A stretch of 64,000 bases of DNA. Source: Kiritimatiellia bacterium (GTDB lineage: Bacteria > Verrucomicrobiota > Kiritimatiellia > JAFGHX01). Within the stretch, counting starts at the first letter, position 1, and each line of letters begins with the position of its first letter. The notes beneath the pieces are model-generated. The model was not told the DNA's origin, made no database searches, and saw only the letters and a list, made by a program, of their open reading frames with translations. Shown here piece by piece: positions 47,301-54,189 of the stretch. The stretch covers positions 1 through 64,000 of the forward strand of contig JAFGHX010000285.1 in assembly GCA_016929905.1 (NCBI GenBank), in the 5' to 3' direction. The position numbers and the translations under genes are program-made.

Positions 47301-47401
47301 AGCTGGCGTCTCAGCTCTTCGGGTTCCAGCCGGTCATTGAGCATCCACAACGTGACGCCCCGGTACTCGGCGCCGGGATTGGCGAAGACGGTGGTTTGCA
47401 T
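44330..47401 (-). CDS. Large glycosidase, GH106-like (alpha-L-rhamnosidase type)
   Basis: A 1023-residue protein. The start is the ATG with GGGAGAG 7 nt upstream; the longer frame reads into a 12-bp tandem repeat. The N terminus (NPGAEYRGVTLWMLNDRLEP, then QIHEAGIGAVITRTFNGL) and the central barrel-like part (IRSIWVDEPHFN, HLTMSLNWSHWHRQQG, RLHVGEMSYRVVILPDL) fit the GH106-like group of very large glycosidases. The last ~250 residues carry two beta-sandwich parts (LRFEFEVESVPGALSVVVED and IPGLRACVARVSVNGHACG). No signal peptide, so it probably acts inside the cell or is exported unusually. In the operon it follows the isomerase-like and beta-helix genes. Substrate rhamnose is an inference from family resemblance. 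Confidence 0.72.
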   Translation of the reverse strand: MQTTVFANPGAEYRGVTLWMLNDRLEPEELRRQLRQIHEAGIGAVITRTFNGLRTEYLSDEWMERLRLITDLADELEMRVFFQAGYMPSAMERPKPEYAHTVLSAKANGAALAEGETLIGADDSCRYVASRRERVLDMFNPAAVRDYLKSAYEDTWFARFGDQFGKTIRSIWVDEPHFNPPHLPWGPVLTERFQTQWGYSVEAHVAGLFRRTGDYAQVRYHYWRTVTDLLRDGYFDQVSEWCDEHGVAFSGHLMGEDTLRAQIAYTGACMPLYEKMHIPGIDHLTMSLNWSHWHRQQGRRFVLTPKQCSSAANQFGRKEILAEMYGVSTQGITFEDRKWIADWFYVLGINTRCLHGTFYSMRGRRKRVYVPHLSYQQPWWPENRLLADYCARVSYALRQGQFKADILVLHPVESAWCGYETPAFDLYDSRAVVPELKKLNDSVLGLSEQLMMIHRGFEYGDESIMARCGRVCDGRLHVGEMSYRVVILPDLVTLRRTTLELLTQFVEGGGTVLAAGELPTRIDGVADAGISAFHARLIKVQNTKDALRAALDTACTPDVELESVSGNGEAVFLHEREIDGDTVVFLANTSRTEHVAAKVKIKGCGRLEQWDCATGRVSPLACETDGEHTVATLSFPPAASRLIRLDRGQAAAPADCAVAAPETRTVPIQGPWRITRRAPNALTLDFCRLRTGGGEFGDRIPVVAVQQILEEDEPYEGPITLRFEFEVESVPGALSVVVEDADQCTLAVNGMPVSYAGAPYFIDRAFLPVDITEQVKAGRNTIDLTTEFKAVRIPEFILARLYANVGGTEIEPVYLIGDFGVRGDAVGNGQGRQLLRYRPPFTLTDEPDGTEGDLVADGYPFFAGSIELSAALDLAAPVDETVRLRIPGLRACVARVSVNGHACGATAWPPYEVDITDHVKQGANAIAVTLTNTLRNLLGPHHRGLEQEDDTWSEAFSGRFSRETRRTYPLWYANRDRPSGAWTDDYTFAPFGWGVGPVVVRASSARSGKRRTLPRRPGPVVPP

Positions 47402-47414
47402 GGCTGTCTCTCCC

Positions 47415-47450
47415 AACTTCCTCGCAAACTTGCTCGGGAACTTGCCCGGA
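47415..47450. repeat. 12-bp tandem repeat AACTTNCNCGNN
   Basis: Three units (AACTTCCTCGCA, AACTTGCTCGGG, AACTTGCCCGGA) in the leader of the glycosidase gene, immediately upstream of its ribosome-binding site. Confidence 0.7.
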
Positions 47451-47496
47451 ACCCGCTCGATTGCACACGACGTACGGTACGACGCGCAACCGACGA

Positions 47497-47514
47497 CTCG
47501 AGACAGTTCTCGAG
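47497..47514. terminator. Intercistronic hairpin
   Basis: Perfect 7-bp stem CTCGAGA/TCTCGAG with loop CAGT, 21 nt after the beta-helix stop. It may be a processing or attenuation site inside the operon. Confidence 0.45.
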
Positions 47515-47535
47515 CAATTTCGCGTCTAACGCTCG

Positions 47536-49317
47536 TCACCGATACTCATACGGCCCGATATCGGGACCCGCTCCCTGCGGGATAGGCGTGCCGGCCATAT
47601 CGACACCGATCCCCACATCCCTCCCTGCGTCGATCACCGGACTGCCCGGCTTGGGCCGGTAATCCAGATTGTCGGGATCCACAAAGATGGCTTTGGGGTC
47701 CTCGACAATGAATGAGGTCCGCGCGTCCTTCTCATACGCCGCGAACCCCTTCTTGACGTCTTTGAGGCCATTGCCCGTGTAGGCGACATAGACGTTGTTG
47801 TCCATGCCGCCCGCCACCCGGTGGTTCACGAAGATGTTGTTGGCCACCTTCACGCCACGCGTGCCCGTCCGCACCATGACCGGCTGTTTCTTGCCCAAGC
47901 CGACCACGAGGTTGTTGTAGATCTCGCCGTCGGACCGGTCGTCGGCCAGATGCCCTTTGCCGACCAGGTAGATATAGCCGCTCGGCTCCCTGCCCTTCTT
48001 GTCCACATTGATAATCACATTGTGATGGATCTTCGGCGCCGGGATGTTGCCCTCCAGATAGAAGACCGAGGTGGCTGACCCGGACGCCCACAGAACCGTA
48101 TTGTTGTAGCACTCGAAACCTTCGATCGGGTCGCTCTTGCCGTTTCGTGTGAACGACCAGAGATGGATGGCATTCACATGATAGCCAAATGTCGTGGCGA
48201 ACTTGTACGCGTCCCGCACGCGGTTATCGTGGAACCGCATGCGATCGGCCCCGCCCATCAAGGCCGCCGTGGTCGCGAAGATATCATTGTGATGAATATC
48301 GACATCGCGGCCATACGCGCAAATGGCGAACTCGGCGTCGCCGATCTCACAGTGATCCACCTCGATGTGACGGCCGCTCACATCCATGCAGAACCCGCCC
48401 TTGCTCTTGAAACTGCCCTCTTTCATGTTGAAGACCATGTACTGGCGTTGGTCGCCGGCCGGCTTGCCGTCGTACCCTTTCTCCGCCGGCAGCGGCACGT
48501 TGCTCTTGGGCCCCGCCCAGCCCGGCTTCGTGAGCTTCGCATCCTGGTAGATTCGGACCGACCCCGGACGGCCCGCCAGGCGTTCTCCGATATAGCCGCA
48601 GGCGCGGTTGTAGTCGCTGAGGTGTTTCATGTTCCCGTTGTTCCAGAACATGTGGACCTCATGCGTCGCCTGTTTACCCGGTTGCCCGGCGTATGCGCTG
48701 AGATCCGTCTCGGCATCCGAGAACGAGTCTTGGGTGTGTTGGATCCTGCTCGTGTCGGCACGGATATCCAGAATCGGCTTGGCCGGGCGGTTGATCTTGT
48801 GCAGCCGACAGTCGGTGATCCTCAGGTTGGCGGCGCGATGCAATGTGACCCCGCGCGGATCACATCCCGGAAAGTCCGGGTAGACGTTGCGCAGGTTGCG
48901 CAGTTCGAAATGCCGGATCGTGACGTGCTCGAGCTCTGCTTTGCCCTCGGGGCCCCGAATGCCGTACTGGCGCTCTTGCTCACCCTCGATGATCGCCCGG
49001 CCTTCGCCCCAGGACCCATCGCTGTTGCCGTCGTAAATCACGGGCCGGCCCGGCTCGCCCGAAGCCACGATGCGCAAGGTCGCCCGATATTCGACACCGC
49101 CCTTGAACAGCACCGTGTCGCCCGGGTTCAGAGCGGTGGCGGCCGCGCGATTGGTCGCTTCCGGATTTCCGGGACAGTGTTTGAAGGCATGGCTGCGCTG
49201 CGTTCCCGACGCGCTGTCATGACCCCCGTCGAAATCCACGTAGTAGGTGGCGCCGCGAGCCGGCGCCCCGATTGCGGCGGCCGACATGACACCCAGAATC
49301 CTGATCGCATTTCTCAT
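47536..49317 (-). CDS. Exported right-handed beta-helix protein (polysaccharide lyase-like fold)
   Basis: A 593-residue protein. A signal peptide (ILGVMSAAAIGAPARGA) leads into a typical start of pectate-lyase-fold proteins, TYYVDFDGGHDSASGT, then NPGDTVLFKGGVEYRATL and a series of parallel beta-helix coils with N-rich turns (HIEVDHCEIGD, VDIHHNDIFA, EGFECYNNTVLWASG, PKIHHNVIINVDKKG, GEIYNNLVVGL, VKVANNIFVNH). The C terminus GAGPDIGPYEYR is common in such secreted proteins of PVC bacteria. Many members bind or cleave polyuronides; no lyase residue can be assigned from sequence alone. AGGAGG precedes the ATG, and the gene begins 20 nt after the isomerase-like gene. Confidence 0.82.
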   Translation of the reverse strand: MRNAIRILGVMSAAAIGAPARGATYYVDFDGGHDSASGTQRSHAFKHCPGNPEATNRAAATALNPGDTVLFKGGVEYRATLRIVASGEPGRPVIYDGNSDGSWGEGRAIIEGEQERQYGIRGPEGKAELEHVTIRHFELRNLRNVYPDFPGCDPRGVTLHRAANLRITDCRLHKINRPAKPILDIRADTSRIQHTQDSFSDAETDLSAYAGQPGKQATHEVHMFWNNGNMKHLSDYNRACGYIGERLAGRPGSVRIYQDAKLTKPGWAGPKSNVPLPAEKGYDGKPAGDQRQYMVFNMKEGSFKSKGGFCMDVSGRHIEVDHCEIGDAEFAICAYGRDVDIHHNDIFATTAALMGGADRMRFHDNRVRDAYKFATTFGYHVNAIHLWSFTRNGKSDPIEGFECYNNTVLWASGSATSVFYLEGNIPAPKIHHNVIINVDKKGREPSGYIYLVGKGHLADDRSDGEIYNNLVVGLGKKQPVMVRTGTRGVKVANNIFVNHRVAGGMDNNVYVAYTGNGLKDVKKGFAAYEKDARTSFIVEDPKAIFVDPDNLDYRPKPGSPVIDAGRDVGIGVDMAGTPIPQGAGPDIGPYEYR

Positions 49318-49337
49318 CTTCCGTCCTCCTGTTCGGA

Positions 49338-50804
49338 CTATTGCTCCGGGGAAACAACCACCGATTCAACGCCCAGCATGCCGGCCACACGCTCGATCGC
49401 GCGGGCGTGATGGCCGATACCGAGCGCAAAATGATGCGTCGGGCCCTCCGCCACCCAGCGCTTGAGAAACGTGCGCACATCGGGCTTGAACCGCCCGTGC
49501 GTGTTCGTGTTGCCCGTCGGCGGGATCGGCCCGCATTCCGATTCTCCCTCGGCCAGCACGAACTTGAACGAGCCGTCCGCCTTCACGCCGATACTCAACA
49601 TCGTGATCGGGCCCGTCCGTATGCTGAATTCCACGCCGGCACCCGTGCCCGGCTTGCCGTGATAGACCTTCAGACTGCGCAGGACCGGCTTGCGGTCCGC
49701 AATGTTCAGGTGGTGCGGGCCGTCGTGCCCCACCAGCACGGTGTCGTTCTCGAAGTCGACGGGATGGAACTCGGCGAAACTGCCGCCGATCCCGAGCCGG
49801 TCCATGATCAGCATGGCCACGCAGTTCTTGATGTCGTACTCCCCGCACATCGGGAAGCCCGCAGCGGTCAGCAGCGAGTTGCCCACGATCAGGTTGGTCA
49901 TCAGCTCCCGCATCGGGCTGCCGGGCATCGCCTCGTAGTAGTAGGCCAGCCCGTCGAGCGCGCGCTCGTCCACGAACCGCTCGAGCGCGACGGCCGCGCG
50001 CGACGCCACCTCGAGATGCGCGTCGCTCAGCTTCTCGGTGATCGGATCGGAGCCCGGATCCGGCGTGTCGAAGAAGTCGAGAATGCGTTGTCGCATCGCG
50101 CGCACAGCGTCCGCGTCGGGCCGCGGATAGTGCGCGAGAATCTCGTCCGGCTCACATTGCACCGCATGCAGCCCGAACGTGCGGGTCAGCGCGACCGGAT
50201 CCGTGTGCATGTCGTACATGTTCTCGAGCACGTGGCCCATGTGCCCGATCCGCGCGCGGCGCAGGTCGTGCAGCACACGGGCGACCGCACACCACTCCGC
50301 CAACTCCGCGTCGGCCGCCGCGTCCCCTTCCAGCGTGCCGAGCACCAGCGGCGGGATGCGCGCGCCCATGCGCATGGCCACGCCGCAGAATTCGGGGACC
50401 GAACAGATGTCGTCGTTGCAGAGCTGCATGCGGGTGGAGGCGCGGGCATAGTCGAGCGCGGCCAACGGCTGCAGCGCCACGAGCACCATCGGGATGTGCA
50501 CGTGGTGCAGCAGCGGGCCGAACGTTGCCGAGGTGGCGTAGGTCACCTTGTCCACGAAGAGCAGATCCAGATCTGCCGCCTTGAGATTCGGAATGGCCGC
50601 GTACGCCGCCTCCGCGCGGTCCAGCAGGCCGAAGTCCGAAACCGTCACCCCGTTGCCTTCAAGCTTGCCCACCAATACGGCGGTCTTGCGCCGCATCTCA
50701 TCGAGCAGACCGGGAAACTGCGCCCAGTAGGTGTGGTGCCCCATGCTGATCACGCCCACGTGCGCACGGAGCGGCTTCCGGCGTGGTACGTGCAGTTCTG
50801 ACAT
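49338..50804 (-). CDS. L-arabinose/L-fucose isomerase-like protein
   Basis: A 488-residue protein of the arabinose-isomerase-like fold. An N-terminal Rossmann-type part (VGVISMGHHTYWAQFPGL, ADLDLLFVDKVTYATSATFG) is followed by the substrate-recognition region (GAGVEFSIRTGPITMLSIG). Candidate metal ligands are in GGSFAEFHPVDFENDT (Glu), VGHDGPHHLN (His) and FALGIGHHARAIE (His), in the order expected for AraA-type enzymes, although spacing differs from E. coli AraA. It would interconvert an aldose and a ketose, or act on a related sugar acid. GAGGAG lies 9 nt before the ATG. It is the first structural gene after the IclR regulator, separated by a long dyad. Confidence 0.72.
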   Translation of the reverse strand: MSELHVPRRKPLRAHVGVISMGHHTYWAQFPGLLDEMRRKTAVLVGKLEGNGVTVSDFGLLDRAEAAYAAIPNLKAADLDLLFVDKVTYATSATFGPLLHHVHIPMVLVALQPLAALDYARASTRMQLCNDDICSVPEFCGVAMRMGARIPPLVLGTLEGDAAADAELAEWCAVARVLHDLRRARIGHMGHVLENMYDMHTDPVALTRTFGLHAVQCEPDEILAHYPRPDADAVRAMRQRILDFFDTPDPGSDPITEKLSDAHLEVASRAAVALERFVDERALDGLAYYYEAMPGSPMRELMTNLIVGNSLLTAAGFPMCGEYDIKNCVAMLIMDRLGIGGSFAEFHPVDFENDTVLVGHDGPHHLNIADRKPVLRSLKVYHGKPGTGAGVEFSIRTGPITMLSIGVKADGSFKFVLAEGESECGPIPPTGNTNTHGRFKPDVRTFLKRWVAEGPTHHFALGIGHHARAIERVAGMLGVESVVVSPEQ

Positions 50805-50848
50805 CTCGTGGTCTCCTCAGCGCGTCTTTCTGCCCGCGAAAGGCGGTG

Positions 50849-50938
50849 GTTGCGGGAATCGAGGCTTGCCATGACACCAACCACGCCTTATTCCCTCCGA
50901 CAGTACTGTGTCATGGCAATCCTTTCGATTCCCGCAAC
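50849..50938. promoter_or_regulatory. 90-bp dyad with ~30-bp arms between regulator and isomerase-like gene
   Basis: Arms at 50849-50877 and 50908-50938 are reverse complements: GTTGCGGGAATCGA (14 bp) and TTGCCATGACAC (12 bp) are perfect, with a short indel between them. It occupies almost the whole 142-nt gap. It may be an operator, an attenuator or a small palindromic mobile element. Confidence 0.7.
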
Positions 50939-50946
50939 AGATCTGT

Positions 50947-51798
50947 TCAAGCCAAGGACACACCACGTGGCCCGGCGGTCTGTCCCTTTCTCCTTTTCGC
51001 GTCCCTTTCGCGCTCTTTCGCGGGCGCTCCCTCCTCGACGCTCTCATCTGCTCCGAGCGCGGCGCTCATCCGTCCGGCGACCTCGATGAGCCGCCTGCGC
51101 ACGACGGCGCGTTGCAGCTCGGCAAAACGGACCAGCGGTGCGCTGCAGCCCAGCGCCACGACAATCGCACCGTTCGCGTCGAAGACCGGGGCGGCAACCG
51201 CCCCCACCCCGCTGTTCTGCACGTCCAACGCTTCCGCGTAGCCCTGCTCCCGGACCTTCAGGAACTCAGCAAGCAGATCCTCCACCGTCCCCGGCGAATT
51301 GGGTTGCAGCTCGCACAGAGGTTCGCCCCCCGCATACCGCCTCCGGAACGCCTCGCCCTGAAAGGCGAGCAGCAGCTTGCCCGTTGCCAGACAATGCGGG
51401 TGCTTCATGAATCGACGACCTGCCGTCACCGTCAACGGTCGCTCCGCCTGGCGCCAGTCCACCGTGACCGCTTCGCCCCGAACCCACGCAAGCGCCGCGA
51501 CCGTCTCTCCAAATTCGGCAAAGACCTGCGCCACGTACGGGTGAACAAAGTCCGCCAGACGAGCCACCGGGTCCACCCGCTCCGCCAGACGCAAAGCGGC
51601 AAGACCAATGCGATACCGCCGAAGCCGCTCGTCAAATTCCAGGAAACCCTGAACCTGAAGCGTCTTCAACAGGTTCTGCGCGGTGGGTACCTTCAACCCC
51701 GTGGCGCGCGCCAATTCCCGGACGCCGATCCACTCGCCGTGCCCTGCCACGTGATTCAGCAGCGCCAGTGCCCGCTCAACAGATTGAACTGTGTTCAT
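50947..51798 (-). CDS. IclR-family transcriptional regulator
   Basis: A 283-residue regulator. The N-terminal winged helix is at residues 1-60 (SVERALALLNHVAGHGEWIG, VRELARATGLKVPTAQNLLK); the effector domain follows (PHCLATGKLLLAF, ALDVQNSGVGAVAAPVFDAN). The start is placed at the ATG that opens with NTVQSVERAL, the canonical IclR beginning; upstream codons lie in AT-rich promoter DNA. The last ~35 residues (KERERDAKRRKGQTAG) go beyond the usual IclR length and are encoded by a simple repeat based on TTTCGCG. It probably controls the minus-strand sugar operon downstream and may bind a sugar acid or its product. Confidence 0.87.
   Translation of the reverse strand: MNTVQSVERALALLNHVAGHGEWIGVRELARATGLKVPTAQNLLKTLQVQGFLEFDERLRRYRIGLAALRLAERVDPVARLADFVHPYVAQVFAEFGETVAALAWVRGEAVTVDWRQAERPLTVTAGRRFMKHPHCLATGKLLLAFQGEAFRRRYAGGEPLCELQPNSPGTVEDLLAEFLKVREQGYAEALDVQNSGVGAVAAPVFDANGAIVVALGCSAPLVRFAELQRAVVRRRLIEVAGRMSAALGADESVEEGAPAKERERDAKRRKGQTAGPRGVSLA
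50984..51022. repeat. Simple repeat CTTTCGCG within the IclR C-terminal tail
   Basis: About four imperfect ~10-bp units (CTTTCT, CTTTTCGCGT, CCCTTTCGCG, CTCTTTCGCG) code for the charged tail of the regulator. Confidence 0.65.
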
Positions 51799-52094
51799 TA
51801 TTGCTGTACATCGTATCGTATAACTGATCAAATAGTACCAAATTTCGCGAGATTGTCAAGGGGCGCCGATAAGAAGAACGGAAAATCAGGAAACACAAAG
51901 AATCTCGGAGGAAAGGGTCCGTCCCCAGCAGATCCTGGCAGTTGCAAAGTGGACCCAAAGAAATGCAAAGACTTTCCGGCCCGCCGCCGCTAGTCTACAT
52001 GGAGTCCCGGCCGCGCCCGCCGTCGCCCGAACCGGCTTGAGCGGCGGGTGGCCTTGCGGGCGGGGCGGCACGGAGGCACAACGGAGGAGTGGTC
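51799..52094. other. Divergent promoter region between IclR and nitrilase genes
   Basis: AT-rich from 51800 to 51910, with overlapping TATCGTATCG-like motifs close to the IclR start that may be an autoregulatory site. The right part is GC-rich and ends with CGGAGGAG, the ribosome-binding site of the nitrilase. No gene is seen. Confidence 0.5.
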
Positions 52095-53831
52095 ATGTCA
52101 GAATCGGCTCCGGCGGCTTCCGCGCCGCCGCTCAAGGTCGGCGTGGCGCAGTTCGAGACCCTCTTCGATTTGGACGGCAGCAAGGCGGCTATCCTCAGAA
52201 ACATCCGCGCGGCCAAAACCGAAGGCTGCCGGCTGGTCGCCATCCCCGAAGGCGCGTTGAACTGGCCGGACGGCACACCCAGGGCGGATATCGACGCCGC
52301 CGTGGAAGAGATCCGGGCGCAAGCGGGCCGCACGGGTATTTACGTGTGCCTCGGCGTGACCGACAGGGACAGCGACGACGGTCAGCCCTACCAACGTGGC
52401 GTGGTGATCGGGCCGGACGGCGAGTTTCTGCTCAACTACAAAAAGACCCATGACGTACCCGCGTGTTTCGAGGTGGACGGGGTGCGCTGCAACATCGCGG
52501 TCTGCTCCGACCGCTGGATGCGCGAGTACGCGGATCTGCCTTGCTTGGTGCAGGGCTCGCGGATCGTCATCGAGCTGTCCGGCGGTCACGGCGGCGACGA
52601 CGGCCGGCCGGACCTGCGCTGGGTGCGCTACCGCCCCTGGGCGCAGCGCAACGGCGCGTTCCTGGTGCTCTCCAGCGCCGTGCACAACGATGAACCGTCC
52701 TGGTGGCAGCAACTCCCGTGGGGCGGGCACAGCGCCATCTTCAATCCTGACGGCACGTTCGCGGCGCAGGCGCACTACGAGCGCGAATGCCTGCTCACCG
52801 CGACGCTCGACCCCGCGCTGGCCACGAGGCGAGAGGCCGAGAAGCGCCGGAACCACCCCCTCCTCAAGCCGTTCTGGGACGCCGGCGAGGCCCTGCTCAA
52901 CGGCGCCCGCCCGCCCGAACTCGACGCACTCGGATCGATCGAATCATTCGAATCGCCCGAAGCCGACGTCAAGATCGCCGCCGCGCAGCTCGCGTGCTCG
53001 CGCAGCGTCCCCGCCAACATCCGCGCGATCCGGGAACGGATCGCCGCCGCGGCCGAGCAGGGCGCGGACATCGTCGTCTTCCCGGAACTGGCCGTCACGG
53101 GCTCGCTCGACGCGGACATTGCGGCGGCGGGCCCCGCGGCCTTGGCACAGGCGCTGCCGCAGATTGCGGCTGCCGCGCGGGGCGCCGGCATCCATGTCCT
53201 GTTCGGCATGCCGCATACCGCGGACGGCGCGCGGACAAACTCCGCGTTCGCCATCGGGCCGGACGGCGGCGTCCTGACGCGCTACGACCAGATCAACGTG
53301 ACCCGGCCGGATCTGTTCACTCCGGGCCGCAGCACGAAGGCCATGTGGTTCCACGTGAAGGGCGTGCACGCGGTGGTGACGATCGGCGACGACGTGCTGT
53401 GGACCGAACTCGGCGAACTGGCCGCGTGGCGCGGCGCGCAGCTCCAGTTTCATGTCGGCTACGCCCCGGACACGAGCAGGGACGGAACGTTGGTCCGGAA
53501 GATGCAGTGCATCCAGATGGTCTCGTTCGGCACGTATTCAGCGGTCGTCAACGCGGCCGACCCGTCGGGCCTGTCGAACCCGAGCGGGCCGGCAAACGGC
53601 GGCAGCATGATCTGCGAGCACTACGCCGGCGGCCATCACAAGCCCGACCCGGGCGACGTGGAGCTGTACCTGCCCTACCACGCCAACGTCATTCTGAGCG
53701 CCGGATCCGGCGACCAGCTCATCGCCGCCACCCGTAAGACGCGGAGCCGGAACACCTACCTGAAGCGGCGCCGGCCCGCCTGGCGCGACTGGTTCGTGAC
53801 CGGGATGAGGGCGATCGAGAGCGAGATCTAG
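52095..53831 (+). CDS. Tandem carbon-nitrogen hydrolase (nitrilase superfamily), second domain degenerate
   Basis: A 578-residue protein with two CN_hydrolase domains. Domain 1 (about 12-255) has the full triad: Glu52 in AIPEGALNWP, Lys117 in NYKKTHD and Cys137 in NIAVCSDRWM. Domain 2 (about 293-560) keeps Glu in VVFPELAVTG, but the Lys position reads RYDQIN and the Cys position reads VVTIGDDVLW, so it should be inactive. The linker SIESFESPEA is built from ATCGAATCATTCGAATCGC-like repeats. The enzyme would hydrolyse an amide or nitrile bond in the cytoplasm; the second domain may regulate or complete the oligomer. CGGAGGAG precedes the ATG. It is divergent from the IclR gene. Confidence 0.85.
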   Translation: MSESAPAASAPPLKVGVAQFETLFDLDGSKAAILRNIRAAKTEGCRLVAIPEGALNWPDGTPRADIDAAVEEIRAQAGRTGIYVCLGVTDRDSDDGQPYQRGVVIGPDGEFLLNYKKTHDVPACFEVDGVRCNIAVCSDRWMREYADLPCLVQGSRIVIELSGGHGGDDGRPDLRWVRYRPWAQRNGAFLVLSSAVHNDEPSWWQQLPWGGHSAIFNPDGTFAAQAHYERECLLTATLDPALATRREAEKRRNHPLLKPFWDAGEALLNGARPPELDALGSIESFESPEADVKIAAAQLACSRSVPANIRAIRERIAAAAEQGADIVVFPELAVTGSLDADIAAAGPAALAQALPQIAAAARGAGIHVLFGMPHTADGARTNSAFAIGPDGGVLTRYDQINVTRPDLFTPGRSTKAMWFHVKGVHAVVTIGDDVLWTELGELAAWRGAQLQFHVGYAPDTSRDGTLVRKMQCIQMVSFGTYSAVVNAADPSGLSNPSGPANGGSMICEHYAGGHHKPDPGDVELYLPYHANVILSAGSGDQLIAATRKTRSRNTYLKRRRPAWRDWFVTGMRAIESEI

Positions 53832-53891
53832 AAGAGGCGGGGTTGACGTGCCGTAGCCACCCCCTTCTTCTACCCAGTAACCATGTTTCAC

Positions 53892-54079
53892 TGGAGGGCG
53901 AGGCTGCGCCGAGCCGCCATACAACCCTATCCTCCCCTTGGAGGGCGAGGCTGCGCCGAGCCGCCCGGGCGGCGCGACAGCGCCGGCCGGATCCGTGCCA
54001 CGCGCACAGTCGGCGCGCAACACCGACGCGTTCGGCGGAACCGGCGCGCGGGGACGGCTCGGCGCAGCCTCGCCCTCCA
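53892..54079. repeat. REP-like cluster: two direct arms and one inverted arm
   Basis: Direct arms at 53892-53916 and 53939-53963 and an inverted arm at 54055-54079 are identical over 25 bp (TGGAGGGCGAGGCTGCGCCG plus AGCCG). The outer and inner pairs can fold into alternative hairpins. Confidence 0.82.
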
Positions 54080-54159
54080 ATTTGGTTATGAGCCATCCAA
54101 TTGGGTTATCAGCCATCCAATTGGGTTATCAGCCATCCAATTGGGTTATCAGCCATCCA
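54077..54159. repeat. 20-bp tandem repeat, about four copies
   Basis: Unit CCAATTGGGTTATCAGCCAT; the first copy differs at two bases (CCAATTTGGTTATGAGCCAT) and the next ones are identical. There are no spacers, so this is not a CRISPR array. Confidence 0.85.
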
Positions 54160-54189
54160 GGGAGTCCAGGCGTAGTGGTCGATGATGGG

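Larger units (their letters stand above)
53832..54189. other. Convergent intergenic region rich in repeats
   Basis: Between two convergent stops. It contains three REP-like arms and a 20-bp tandem repeat, and no gene. It probably ends transcription from both sides. Confidence 0.65.

Noticed and set aside
42566..47662. Very long plus-strand open frame (about 1700 codons) opposite the oxidase and glycosidase genes
   Set aside because: It begins inside the palindromic element, runs antisense to two genes with clear domains and ribosome-binding sites, and its protein is a low-complexity Arg/Gly/Ala/Val-rich mirror of high-GC codons.
49341..50801. Plus-strand frame almost exactly opposite the isomerase-like gene
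   Set aside because: The match in length reflects mirrored codons; only the minus strand shows a known fold and a GAGGAG start.
54077..54159. Possible CRISPR array
   Set aside because: The units are directly contiguous 20-mers with no spacers and there are no cas genes in the window.
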